A DNA stretch of 35,486 nt, taken from assembly GCA_049999725.1 (NCBI GenBank), contig JBNGIS010009128.1:63585-99070 (forward strand), in the 5' to 3' direction. A program made the translations under genes and the position numbers. The notes under the pieces are model-generated. The model worked only from the letters and a program-made list of their open reading frames with translations, was not told the DNA's origin and ran no database searches. The DNA comes from Haplomitrium mnioides (taxonomy: Eukaryota; Marchantiophyta; Haplomitriopsida; Calobryales). Shown piece by piece: positions 1 to 11,144 of the stretch; position 1 is the stretch's first letter; every line of letters starts with the position of its first letter.

Positions 1-1264
1 GCTTTCAAATCATGTAGATTGCCAAATTTATGCCCGTATCGAGTACTTTGTGAAAGAGTCCTTTCTCGCGACCTAGGTGCTCCATCGTAGATTGCTCGAC
101 GTGTAGAAAGTATTTGTTGTGCCGGAGCATCTTCTTTTGTTTGTGGAGCATGAAGCTGAGAATTTGGACAAACATTTTGAAAATCATTACAAGTTTCTGA
201 TATTTGTGAAGCTGGAAAGGTAAATTGTGCTTTGAGTCGTCATCTTTTNNNNNNNNNNNNNNNNNNNNNNNNNNNNNNNNNNNNNNNNNNNNNNNNNNNN
301 NNNNNNNNNNNNNNNNNNNNNNNNNNNNNNNNNNNNNNNNNNNNNNNNACTTCAGGTAGGCACTTGAGTTGACAAATACCATCCGTAGGTAGCCAAAATT
401 CATCCGTTGAGAACTGTTTGCTCCAAATCTTTGCTTTGGAATCATTTAACAGGAACTTGAATTGTTGATTGAAAGTGATATCATGTATCCTTTGAACCAG
501 AGAAGGACTTTGCTGCAGAAACATTTTGAAATCGTAAGTTTCCAACAAAAGAGTCACCTGAGGTTTAGGACTATATGATAATTGGAGCGCCTTGCTTAGA
601 TTGGTGATCGTGAAAGCTTTGACATGTTTTAAACGTTTCGAGAATCGGCTAAACATTTGATCAATTTGATCATGAGTATGGCCAACCATGAGAAATCCCA
701 CTTTGATTTTTCAGAAAACATTCTTGGCAATAAGGAGACTAAGATATCCAAACAGGATAGAATTCTTATTCTCTCGTGTCGTGTTGTCCAATTGAAGATA
801 CAATGTTGGAGGCAGCGGGCCTTCAAAGTCACATAATATTTTGTTGAGCACAGTAATTGTCAAATTGGAATCGCTTCTCAAGTTTCAGTACGTTAAGAAG
901 ACCCTCAAAGAGAGAGCATGATTGAATATTAAGGACCAACAACATGCACACCCACCAAACAATCCTTATCAATATTTTTTGGTGGCGATGGCCAGTGTGG
1001 AATAGGAATTTTCTTTTGATCCATTCCATCAATGACAATTTCCAAGTACTTTTGACCATCCGCATAACATTTTCTTTGATGTTTTGCAAGTTTTGATCTT
1101 TCTTTCATTTGTTGGTCATGATGAAGAAACAACTGGCGATTATATTTGTCTGCATCAATCCAAAACAAGAAGGACATAAAATTGACTGAGTAAAAGCTAG
1201 GTGGATAATTGTAACTTGAAAACACAACATTAGTTGTAAATAAAATTGAAGGCATCTTAAACAA
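1..1264 (-). pseudogene. DUF7869-type transposon-like protein, copy 1, 3' part
   Basis: This is the 3' portion of a gene whose protein resembles the DUF7869 proteins, a transposase-like family often carried by mobile DNA; the name rests on motif recognition only. Reading from the right, it has IVIDGMDQKK near 1020-1050, QLDNTTRENKN near 775, then GHTHDQIDQMFSRFSKRL near 630-690 and a charged tail to position 1. An in-frame TGA at 711-713 lies between the last two blocks, and the 100-N gap removes part of the tail. A splice-acceptor-like TGCAG ends at 1150, so the exon probably begins at 1149; the open frame continues to 1264 but may be intronic there. The same blocks recur in the same order in the copy at 12933-14662. 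The 3' end lies outside the window. Exact biochemical role is unknown. Confidence 0.6.
249..348. other. Assembly gap (100 N)
   Basis: Exactly 100 undetermined bases, the conventional placeholder length for a gap of unknown size. It falls inside the DUF7869-type copy 1. By comparison with copy 2, the missing part should hold roughly the segment after the LKCLPE motif. Confidence 0.98.
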
Positions 1265-1529
1265 ATGTTTGAATTAATTGAAACGAAACACTTTGTAAAA
1301 GAGAAAAAAGAAACCTTAGGCAATTTGAAAAAAGGAAAATCAATTGGGAAAAGGAAAAAACAAGATTTGCAAAAAAAGGTTTAAAGATCACATCTCTAAG
1401 CGTTTAGGATGAGAGGAGGCAAGAACAGATCGTATGCGTGCATAGGACAACTACAACAACATCAATATCATCGCTTGTTGTGGATGTTGTCGCGGCTGGT
1501 TTTAAAAGAATCAAGAACAAATTCTATGA
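1265..1529. other. Spacer between DUF7869 copy 1 and family A pol
   Basis: AT-rich and purine-rich on the plus strand up to about 1390, consistent with intron or upstream sequence of the minus-strand gene. A short tATGCGTGCATAGGA stretch near 1433 resembles the palindromic core of the 37-bp repeats seen later. No gene recognised. Confidence 0.4.
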
Positions 1530-3290
1530 AATTTTTGGTCCAAGACTCGGATTCTTCCGATGAGTTTGTCTTCTTTGCTTCTCTCTTTGCCCCATGTAAT
1601 TTTGGGGATGCTACGTTTGTCAACCTATGTGTGATTCCGAGCAACACAAGAGTTTGAAAGTTTATGAAAGTTGGATCCTCCCTCCCAATTTCAATTTCTA
1701 GAGCTTATTAATCTATACATTGATGTATTTGTTTGGGAGTATGATGAGATGATTGGCGTTCCTCCATCCATATACCAGTGTTAAATAAAACTACAACCCG
1801 ACATTAAGCCAATCCAAAAAAAAAACATATCGGCTGAACCTAAAGTATATAGAGTTAGTCCAAGTCAATCTTGGCAAAGTGCTCAATGTTGGTATTATCT
1901 CACATGCAAGTTTGGCAGATTGGATTTCTCCCATTGTAGTGGTCCCCAAAATTGATGGTTCAGTTTGAGTATGTGGAGACTTTAAGAGTCTGAATTCCGC
2001 CTTGTTATGAAGCACTTCCCCATCTCATTCCTTGACAACATCATAGACAACGTAGCAGAACATGAACGCTACAACTTTCTAGATGGATTCTTGAATTACA
2101 ACCATATTATAATTCACTTAGATTTGTGACCATTAATGATTATTACCACACCTTGAGGTTGTTACTATTAGTGCAAACTAGTCTTTGGATTGTGCCTAGA
2201 GTGCATTCCAGAGAATTATACTCTTGACCTTTGAATCTCTTCTACATAGCCCAAATAAGTGCCAAAAGATCTATTTGGATGACTCTACAATCTTGGGCAC
2301 AATAGCCCACCACCTACATTACCTTGAATTTGTCTTTCTATATTGTCGTAAATTCAAGATTTCTCTCAATCCCAAGAAATGCAATTTTTTTTGCATTAGT
2401 TTGTGTTCTTCATAGACATATTGTTTTAGAAGCACGCCTCCACTCAAATCCTACAAATTTTAGCATCATCCATACTCTTCCAACCCCGCAAATAGTCAAG
2501 TAGTTGCAATATTTCATATGGAAATCAGTTTATTACCACCGATATTGCAAGGACTATGCTCGAGTTGCATTCCCTCTCTACTTCTTGACCCGACACTTGG
2601 TCCCTTTTGGCTGGATAGTTGAATGTCAGAAAGCTTTTTAGACACTCAAAGACATTCTTGCCTCCCTTCCATTCTTATCTCCAATCAACTAGACAATTCC
2701 CTTTCTGGTGATGGTTGACACATTCTTGACTGCAGTTGGAGCAGTCTTGGCTCAAATGTAGGAAGAGAAGAAGTGCCCCATCTATTACACATGCAAACAA
2801 CTTAGCCTTGCTGAAAGACATTACTCAATCACAGAGTAAGAAGCGTTTGGAGTGATCCACGTGTCTAGAAATTTTTACACTATCTCCTCGGCTATCAATT
2901 CATTCTTATTGTCAATCACGATTCCTTGAAATATATTGTAAGCAAACCTGGTCTCACTAGTCGACTTGCATATTGGGTCTTACTTCTCCATGAATTCACA
3001 TTTACTGTTCAAGTTTGACCAGAACTTAAACATGGAAATTACGATCTCTTATCCTAATTGCCTGGCGAACCTGATCTTGCATCGTTGGATGACATTTCCC
3101 AATCTATAGGTGTCGCACGTTGCTTCCCTTTTTCTCGATGAGCCTGTAGCTGAGCAGCGGTTGGTGCAATTGGCTTCCCATCTATGGTACAATTGGCTCA
3201 TTTTGTTCCTCACATCTGAACTTTTGCCATCCAATTTAGTCATTGTTGCAATAGAGGGTTGCGAAGAAATGTGAAATAGAGAAAGCATAA
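1530..3290 (+). pseudogene. Ty3/gypsy family A pol remnant, copy 1 (RT and RNase H)
   Basis: This is a frameshifted and stop-riddled copy of a gypsy polyprotein. The pre-RT motif with YIDVFVWEYDEM lies at about 1710-1750. The RT fingers and palm follow (PIVVVPK near 1930, YNFLDGF near 2070), and the catalytic YLDD box is preserved at about 2265 (IYLDDSTILG, in the frame 2224-2415). RNase H-like sequence follows at about 2720-3000 (CPIYYTCKQLSLAE, then the region matching LKYIVNK). Positions 3010-3270 still align with the linker after RNase H in the second copy at 7950-9930. No integrase, LTR or primer site was recognised. The element would have encoded reverse transcription of its own RNA; it cannot now. 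Confidence 0.75.
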
Positions 3291-3299
3291 AAGACATGA

Positions 3300-4500
3300 A
3301 AAAAAGCTAATTGGATCTACATCAGTTAAGAAAGCGTATGTAGAGCACAAGAGAAGATCGGGAAGACAAATTCATCAACTTTTAAGAATAGGTCAAGAAA
3401 AAGTATCTGTGGGCAGAAATGGAATGAAAACAAGGAATACCAGACAAGGAGGATGGTGAGAAATTGATGAATAAAATCCAGGAATGTTTAAATGGTCGAT
3501 GTAGCGAGAAAAGTTTCTTTTTTGGGAAGTGACCATAGCTAGGGAGTGTTGTCCAAAATCATCCCGATCAACATGATCATCCTAGAGATCAAGAAAGTGA
3601 GCGTGACCATAGAGTGAAGAATTGAACTTGTGTGAAGGGATCATGGAATCTGTTATTTTATTTTATAGTGCAAATGGAACAAGGTCACTCTTTCTGTGTG
3701 GATAGAGAAAGTAGCAGAATATGTTAAGGTTCAAAAGAAGATCCGAAGGGTTATACCTCTACATTGTTGAAACTTGAGATGTACCGGAGATCAAAATGTG
3801 TTTCATGGTTCTATGACAGCAAGGGATGTGAAGAAGAATTGACATTACAAAGCAACAAAAAGAAAGTTTCGAAAGCGTGTGCTAGAGAAGGCATTGTGAT
3901 GCAATTATTGGAAAAGAATGATGAATCTACCTCTTATACAACCTTCATGGAGGGTATGGGTTGTCGACATTCTACTTCAAGGGTTTTAGAGATGTTCCAA
4001 AGGTTAAGCTCCAAAACTTGCGATTTGGTTAGTAAGTGGCATATGTGTGTGTCCTCATATCTTCGTCCATGTGTATGTGTGCTAGTTCTATATTCTTTGT
4101 GATCAAAAGTCTTACAAGAGATAGTATCTACATTCTATATTGTACTATTTGGTTAAATATTGTAATGTTGAGGCAAGAATTACAAGGCTGACATCAGAAA
4201 AATGGGCATGCCTTTCCCTACGTGTTTGTCCCCCCTCTCTATTTATTCAATGTTTGTTTCCAGAGTATAAGAAAAGAGACTATGTTCAATAAAAAGAAGT
4301 CTTGCTCTGCTTTGGGTAGTACCTTCTATGTGTGTGGTAAGAGTTTCCTTTGGGTAGTAGGGATTCCCACCTAAGCTACACAAACTAAGATATTGGTCAT
4401 TGGTTCTGTTTGTGGCCTTGGTTAGTTAAGTATTGTTGGCTCTTAAATTTTGAAGAGTGTGGACCTCAATGTCCCTAGAAGGAGTATTGCCATATCTAAA
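3300..4500. other. Unassigned AT-rich stretch with an LTR- or promoter-like patch
   Basis: No gene is recognised. One frame of 112 residues (3764-4102, plus) is open but matches nothing I know and has no neighbouring context, so I do not call it a gene. Around 4220-4330 there is a pyrimidine-rich run, CTATTTATTC, an AATAAAAAG and a TTTGGGTAGTA direct repeat. Together these look like the promoter and poly(A) part of a short LTR, but no termini or target duplication could be found. Confidence 0.3.
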
Positions 4501-5039
4501 TAAAAAGTTCATACTTGCCCAATTTGTTGATATCAATTAAACATATTCATGTTCTTTACGTCCCAATCCTACTGTCAGAAAGTATATCCACAATCTTGCA
4601 TATACAAACTTTACCTTCACGTTTTCTCCTCCCCAATTTCTTGAATTGGAAACATCATCAAGGCCAGTTCCCTATTGCATGTCCTAGTTTGTATTCCTCC
4701 CAAAAGTGGCACAATGATTATTTTCCGAACAATTGTCAATTTCTTCCTTATCAAATGTTGGAATTTGTTAGTTTTAAGATCTCTTGTTGAGATCATCACT
4801 CATAGCTAGTCTTCTAGGTAGTTGTCATTGATCATGATAGTTAGCCAACCTCTATTCTTGCTTTCTTCAGTTTTTTTTGGAAGAAATCCTTCAGACATAG
4901 ATCCCTTACTCTTCTTGTGGTTCTCCTTCGAGAGAAATTCATGTCGTAGATGGCTGGTCTCCCGTCTTTCTTCTTTTACCCTTAGGTCCTGAAACCTTAT
5001 CGGCCTAGTCTGCAACCACTTATCCAGACTAGTAACCCT
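4501..5039. other. No gene recognised
   Basis: Short overlapping frames on both strands (4515-4790 plus, 4806-5015 minus) show no familiar motif. The sequence becomes less AT-rich toward the right, where it grades into the repeat-like units at 5060-5310. Confidence 0.3.
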
Positions 5040-5059
5040 AGGTCCTTCCTTTTACCCAG

Positions 5060-5310
5060 TCCGTTCTTGCAGTCCGACGTCGTTTTCAATAGGGAAGTTG
5101 GAACAACACTTCCGACAAGAAAACCATATCTTTGACGTCATTTTGATAACCCTCTGACCTAATAGTTGACCCGCTTCCTTATCTCTAGTGCCCAATACAT
5201 TAGAGAGAGTTGAACCCACAGATCGGTCCTCCTCTTTACCCGTTGTAGCTCTACCCGATGGTATAAAGATGCCTGACACCATTTTCCTAGAGGAAGTTTG
5301 ACTGTTGCTC
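5060..5310. repeat. Diverged units related to the giant LTR's U3 repeats
   Basis: GTCCGACGTCGTTTTCAATA at about 5069, followed by GGGAAGTTGG, nearly matches the unit core at about 22425 in the left LTR of the 20.2-33.7 kb element. Weaker relatives of the same core occur near 5133 (TTTGACGTCATTTTGATAA) and 5270 (GACACCATTTTCCTAGAGG), each followed by a TTGAC or CTGAC motif, as in the LTR units. This suggests a worn LTR of a related element, or sharing of the repeat itself. The minus-strand frame across it (5052-5390) is probably not a gene. Confidence 0.45.
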
Positions 5311-6544
5311 CCAAAAAATCCAGATGGTATATTTCTTACCCAAAGAATCTTCCAACCTTGATCCGCTCTATCGAACTCACCTCTAGACACCGCTTCAATC
5401 TTTTGGAGTCACCATTACAAACCCAATTAGCTCTTTTGGGCGTGTCGTTTAGACCTCGCCCAACTCTTTTAGACTTGCTTTTTAGAACCCAATTAGTGGC
5501 ATCAAACCCTCCCCTTTAGCATTTTTTTGGACTTATATTACAACCTACTCCACTTTGTAGGAATAACCTAAGACAAGATCCTTGGATTGATGATCAAAAC
5601 CCAATCCTTACAATCACTGTTCCCATCCAAGAACACCTCCAGCCGCAACGTTTCTCAATAACTCCTCTCTGGGCTTTCAAGCCCTCCATTTTCTCACTTG
5701 TAGAAATTCATGCCTTCAAGTATTGTCTTCGATGCTTGATGTTAGAATGATTCTGTAAGAGAAATCCAACTCTCGTGCTCATACCGTATGTAGTTTGTAG
5801 GTTGTCTCTCTTTTCTCGTTGGTTCAAAGGTAGCTGATTGGTCCATTGTATCTCCTTGTTTGCATCTACTATAACTGAGTTGCCATTTCAAGTTAAGGTC
5901 GAAGTTGGAATCGAGAGGAAGCCATCCTACTCTGAAATTATCTTCCTCCTCCCAGGTGGTCACATGCGTAACCATGTTAAAACATACTAGGACATAATAT
6001 CGGAGTATTGCACAAGAATACTTTGAACCTACCACTATATTACACATTCCATTGGGGAATTGTCAATCCATCCACCCCATCTTGATAGATGAATTCACAG
6101 AGAAGGGAGAGTTCACTCTATACTCTCATATTATCTCTTTATTGAACTAGTGGTGTTGTTGCCCTTTCCCTTGCCTCATCACCTCCACACGCCCTTCCCT
6201 CACCCTATTGCCTCATCGTCGTTGCCTAGTCCTCCGGCCCCAGCACATTCTTGTTGCCCAATCTCTTGTCTCATATAATTGCCAGTGTCTGCCATGTTAT
6301 CTTATGCCAAAATGGTAGATGCCTATAATATGGATCTCCCTTTGTTTATATATCACATCCGGTTAGAAGTAGTAGACACCTTGTGGTGGTTGGCCACTTG
6401 GATTCCTATAGACACTTTGAGTTTTGAAGATGTTCTAGTAGTTCTTTTCCCTTAAAAAGTGCCTCAGATTGTCTTGCCTTGGTTGTACCGTATCACTGGC
6501 TTTAGATGCCCGACCTGTTGTCATTGCTTCATCCTTGCCTTGCC
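5311..6544. other. No gene recognised
   Basis: Several frames of 70-100 residues exist on both strands but carry no motif I know. At 5410-5515 the phrase ACCCAATTAG with a TTTTAGAC-type core is repeated imperfectly about 63 bp apart, probably a degraded short tandem repeat. The rest is unremarkable. Confidence 0.3.
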
Positions 6545-6835
6545 TGAAATTGTGGTGGCTCTCCCAGACATTGTTTTAATGTGCTCAAAGATTGTGAGAG
6601 CTCTACTTAAATTGTGTTAGCTTTCTCTTTTTGTGCCTTGTGTTAGATGTTGCCTTGCTGAAAATTGCAATAGCCTTCTTGCTCAAACTTTTGGTAGCTT
6701 CCCTTCTTCTAAATTGCACTAGCCACTATTTTTCAAAATTGTGTTAGCCTCTCTAGATCAAGACTGCAATGGCTTCCCTTCTACTTGTACTAAATTGAAG
6801 TGACCATTAGCTCATTTTCACCTCTTCTTATTACA
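6545..6835. repeat. Degenerate short tandem repeat (AAATTGTGTTAGCC-like units)
   Basis: The phrase AAATTG followed by a variable TAGC or GGCT and a CTTCTCT-like pyrimidine run recurs at least six times (for example near 6546, 6608, 6664, 6714, 6738 and 6794). Spacing varies from about 25 to 60 bp. It precedes the gag-like remnant at 7230 and could be the worn leader of family A copy 2. Confidence 0.45.
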
Positions 6836-7229
6836 ACTTTGAAAAACCAAAAAAAAAATAAAAAATCAGTTTCTAATTATCGGCCATGCATTAACTTGCT
6901 GGTTTTGGCCTCGAAATTACTTGTCTAACTCTGCTCTCTGTATGGCACACTCTATATCTTCCCATCACGATAGCAGTCAAGTGCTAGACTTGATTGTTGC
7001 TTCTCTTCTCCCCCTCTGCTTCTGTGGCATAAAAGGGCAAGTTCCGACTTGGAACTCTATTGCCCAAAACACATCTCAATCTATGTCTGTGTATGAGGCA
7101 ACCTTTCGTTTTCTCTACTCGATCTGAACATTATTTGCATTTTGGTGTACACGTCCCTTCTCCTTTTCTACCTGCACCTCTTGCACCTTCTGAGTTGTCT
7201 ACCTCCCCTAACTTGCTTATGATTCCCAT
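6836..7229. other. Spacer before the gag-like stretch
   Basis: An A-rich run at 6848-6866 is followed by plus-strand frames (6921-7127 and the start of 7060-7386) with no recognised motif. The second of these runs into the gag-like region, so this may be the worn leader or N-terminus of that frame. Confidence 0.3.
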
Positions 7230-7690
7230 CACCATGGCTTTTCTCCCCGCCCAACCATCTTGTTACTCTTGTAAGAAATTCACTAGTCAAATGTCTATGG
7301 ATCGTGTCAATGCGGACACTCATATGATCAGGTTTCTAGCTTTAACATCATCCATAGGTGATCTCGCAGATGTCTTTCAACTCTAATTCTCTACTACGTT
7401 GGATGGCAATGCCAATAATTAGTATTTTTGTGAAGCCATTGCTGTGTTTTTGTGGCCGGATCTTCAAGTTGCTTTCTTGGACATATTTTGCCTTTCTTAC
7501 CATTTTGATCGTGCTTGGGACAAATTATTTTGTGTTAAAATGTACGCAGATGAATCCACTCAAGATTATAGTAATTAATTTAAAGTTGTCGTGAGTAAGC
7601 AAAGAACTCCAACCACTGAATTTATTAGATATACTTCTTTGGCTTTGCATAAATCCTCCCCCTACTTTGTCTTGTAGATGACAAAGTTGC
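7230..7690 (+). pseudogene. Gag-like remnant of gypsy family A
   Basis: Two frames joined at a stop near 7384 read like the capsid part of a retrotransposon Gag. FTSQMSMDRVNADTHMIRF lies near 7280-7340, then TLDGNANN followed by a stop and YFCEA, then WPDLQVAFLDIF with regularly spaced aromatic residues, then DESTQDYSN and a basic stretch. The pattern of GNA-x-x-W-Y followed by W-x-x-L and F-x-x-x-F is what plant gypsy Gag cores usually show. It lies about 260 bp upstream of the pre-RT block of the same strand, which is too short for a normal nucleocapsid and protease, so those parts were probably deleted. Recognition is by pattern only. Confidence 0.45.
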
Positions 7691-7949
7691 CCTTTAGACG
7701 TTTTTTAGAACATTCCTACTCTCTTTGGAAACCAAGAATATTTGGTAGACTATACTGTGTAAAGTACAATACAATAAAACCAATATCTTCTTCAAGTCTC
7801 TGGCCGCCTCTTGCTCAAGCAGAGTCGTGCACAAAATGAAGCAGTGAGAACATTGATAATAGGTCCGCCTGACAAGCGCGTGGTGCTCTCGTTATATTGC
7901 ATCCCCCGTTCTGACAATGCAATAAATTCATGAGTTGTTTCACGATGTG

Positions 7950-9930
7950 TTTTTTGTCTACTTGACTTATAGATTTCTAGTCCAAGAATCTTATTCTTCC
8001 GGTGAGTCAGATTTTTTGGGTTCCCTCTTCATCGCATGTAATTTCATGGAGGTAAAGTTTTTGGATATGTCTGTTGTCTCTGAACAATATAAGAGCTTAA
8101 AGATTTATAACAATATAGATCCTCCCTTTCAATCTCGTTTTCTAGAACTTATTACGCGATACATTGATGTCTTTGCTTGGGAATACAATGAGACTGGTGT
8201 TTCCTCATTCATATACTAATATCACATTAAACTCACGCTTGATGTTGAACCCAAAGTACACGTAATTGGTCCAAGCTAACATTGCCAAAATATTAAATGG
8301 AGGAATCATATTGCATGCATGCCTAAGTGATTGGGTTTCTTTTGTTGTCGTTGTTCCTAAACCAAACAGTTTGGTTTGTGTTTGTGGAGATTTTAAAGGA
8401 CTCAATCGCACCACTATTATGGAACATTTTCTGATTTTTTTTATTGACATTGTCCTTGATAACGTAGCAAGACATCATTGCTATAACTTCCTTGATGGAT
8501 TCTCGAGCTATAATCAAATTACCATCCACCTTGATTCTTGCCCACTCACTATTGTTGCCACTCACTAAGGATGCTACTTGTATAGCAAGTTGGTGTCTAG
8601 CTTATGTAATGCCCGAAGTGCATTCCAATGAATAATGGTAATGGCACTTGAATCCCTCTTGCACGGTCCCGAAAAATGTCTCAAAATTTACTTGGAAGAC
8701 TTTACAATTTTTGGCACAACAATAAATCACCTTAAACACCTAAAGGCCATGTTCATATGATATTGCCAATTTGGCATATCTATAAATCCTAAAAAATGAA
8801 AATTCTTTGCACCAATTGGAGTTCTCCTTGGCCACATCATTTCAAAAGGCTTAGCACGTCTACACCTTGGTCCGGCTAAAGTAATTATTATTCTTGCCCT
8901 TCTACCTTGCAAACAGTCAAATAACTACAACACTTCTTGGGTAAGTTAGTATATTATTATCAATACTGTAAGAATTAGGCTCGGGTTGCTTTTCCTCTAC
9001 ATTCCTTAACCAGATATGCAATTTCTTTCATCTAGATGGACAAATATCAACAAGCCTTTCAAGCTCTTATAGACAATTGTGCATATCTTCCATTTTTGTC
9101 CCTCATTAACTAGAAAATTCCTTTCCTTGTTATGGTTGATACCTCATTGACAACAACTGGATCTGTTCTCCCTCATATGTGCGACAACAAGGAGTGTCTG
9201 ATCTATTACGAAGGTAAAAAATTGAGCCTAGCAGAACAAAATTACTCCATCACAAAGTGAGAAGCGTTAGAAATGATCCATGCTATTTAAAAATTCCAAC
9301 ACTATCTCCTTGGCTATCAATTTGTTTTTTTAATTGTGGATCATGATTGCTTGAAATATATTGTCAACAAACTTGACCTCAATGGTTATCTATCCTGATG
9401 GGTCTTACTCCTCCAAGAATTTGCGTTCACTATCCAAGTTTGGCCTCGTCTCAAACATGGCAATTGCGACCTCTTACCTAGAGTGCCTAGTGAACCTGAT
9501 CATGTATCACTAGATGACAGTTTTCTTGATCTATAAGCATCACAAGTAGCTTCCCTCTTTTCCATTGACCCTGAATCCGAGCACCCCTTTGTGCAATTGG
9601 CTTTGCATCCCTGGTATAATCAACTCATTCCACTCCTCATGTCCAAAATTTTGCCATCGTATCTTACCACATATCAAATTTGCTCCTTCATTCATGTTTT
9701 TATTGTGGCTCATGAACTCGTCGTAGGGTTTCTTTTTTTGGAGAAATGTTTTTTGAAGAGGCATTATACAGACCAATCCCATCCTGAAACTGCACTAGAA
9801 GTCCAACTAGGGCTCTATTCTCCTTATGAATCATTGTGATTTGGACCAAAAAGCCCATGTTGAATTTCTCGCATTCACCTTGGAAAAGTTAAAGGTGATG
9901 ATCGATGTCCTTGATTGTTCCACAAACAAC
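7950..9930 (+). pseudogene. Ty3/gypsy family A pol remnant, copy 2 (RT and RNase H)
   Basis: This is the homologue of 1530-3290 in the same orientation. The pre-RT block has YIDVFAWEYNE at about 8160. The RT frame 8266-8568 carries VVVVPKPNSLVCVCGDFKGL and YNFLDGFSSYNQI. The catalytic box reads YLED instead of YLDD near 8690, a change expected to inactivate the enzyme. RNase H-like sequence follows at about 9120-9420 (KLSLAEQNYSIT, then LKYIVNK). A linker frame 9591-9839 and an open stretch to about 9930 (DQKAHVEFLAFTLEKL) continue beyond what is kept in copy 1. Several frameshifts and stops interrupt it. No integrase or LTR was recognised. Confidence 0.75.
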
Positions 9931-11144
9931 TAGGCATTCATTGGCTAATTTGATAGGCTCAAGTGCTTTCAATACATTTGCATACCAATGAGGCTTTGGT
10001 TGTGCTGATTTTGGAGTAGTGGCTTAAGAAGCCATTTTCTATGCTACAAAAATGTGTGAAAAGTGACTATGAAATTGAAGGATAAAAGGTCTACAAAAAT
10101 TGGAGGGCAAAAATAGGCAAAAACACACAAAATTACAAAAATAACCATGAAAAGGAAATGTGATCTCCTAATTGAACTTGTGACAATGGAAACAAACTTT
10201 CCATTGTCGCTTCTTTTATACCCGAATTTCAAAAAATGCATTTTCTTGCCAAAAAATGATTTATAGAGCTCTTGACACGTAGATTTGCATAGTGGAAAAA
10301 AGTTAGTATATGAAGCATTGATATTTTTCATATTTCCAATATTTTTGTCCTTTTCTTTCACACTATTTTGTCATTTTGTGGGTTTTTCAAGAAAACTAAT
10401 TTTGAGTATATTAATGTCTATCAAGAATATTTGCTTAGTTAATTCCTTGAAAATTTCAGTTTTTTATTAGTACTTTTAAATGGTAGGAGTGTTCAGAGGC
10501 AAGAAACAACTAGAATTTCATGACTCATGTTCTTAAAAAAGTGTTACTTTTGGCTAGCAATTGGATATACTTTCAGATTTTTATTCTGAGAAAGGAAGTG
10601 TTGACGTACTAAAAGCATCGAGTGTGATGGCAAGTATTTTGAGTAGAAACATGCTAGTTGTTAAACAAGTTACGTCAACATAAGAAGATTGAGTGAGTGA
10701 ACCCTATATGCATATAGAATCAAGGACTAAACTATATGCATGCAGAAGATCCAAGACTTAACCTTATACACACATTGGATCTATCTTGTCGATTAAGTGA
10801 TCAAAGTTTACTCTTTCTAGACATTTTCAAAGTACAACGACTAAAGAGCGTAAAGGGTTTGACACTATTGTTCAAGATTCAAATCTATATGTTGAAAAGA
10901 TAAAAAGCATTGAATTGGATGTCTACTTCAATTTGGAGGTGATACTTTATCATAGTTTGCAACACTCAAATGACAAGTAAATTCTAGACAAGTTGGACCT
11001 CTAAACAAGAATAGAAGATCCTTTAGAAATGGAAATCTTCAAACAAGAGTTTAGCCAATGATTCAAGCAAAGTGATTTAGTTACTAAATATTTCTCTAAA
11101 GTTATTGCTAAGATCACTGATTGTTTTAGAAAAGACATTTCTTT
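9931..11144. other. AT-rich spacer upstream of DUF7869 copy 2
   Basis: No gene recognised. Near 10003-10050 an imperfect palindrome (AGTAGTGGCTTAAGAAGCC) resembles the end sequence at 16.2 kb only weakly. At 10700-10785 a TATATGCAT-type unit is repeated about every 28-32 bp and is reminiscent of the 37-bp array core. The promoter of the downstream gene should be here but I cannot point to it. Confidence 0.35.

Noticed and set aside
3764-4102. 112-codon plus-strand frame as a gene
   Set aside because: No recognisable motif, no supporting context and a composition like the surrounding non-coding DNA.
4200-4440. Copia-type LTR with primer site at 4.4 kb
   Set aside because: The pyrimidine-rich, TATA-like and AATAAA patches are suggestive, but no initiator-Met primer site, terminal pair or second LTR was found.
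10003-10050. Left terminus of a DUF7869 element
   Set aside because: The palindromic AGTAGTGGCTTAAGAAGCC resembles the 16.2 kb end only over a few bases; not enough to claim a terminal inverted repeat.
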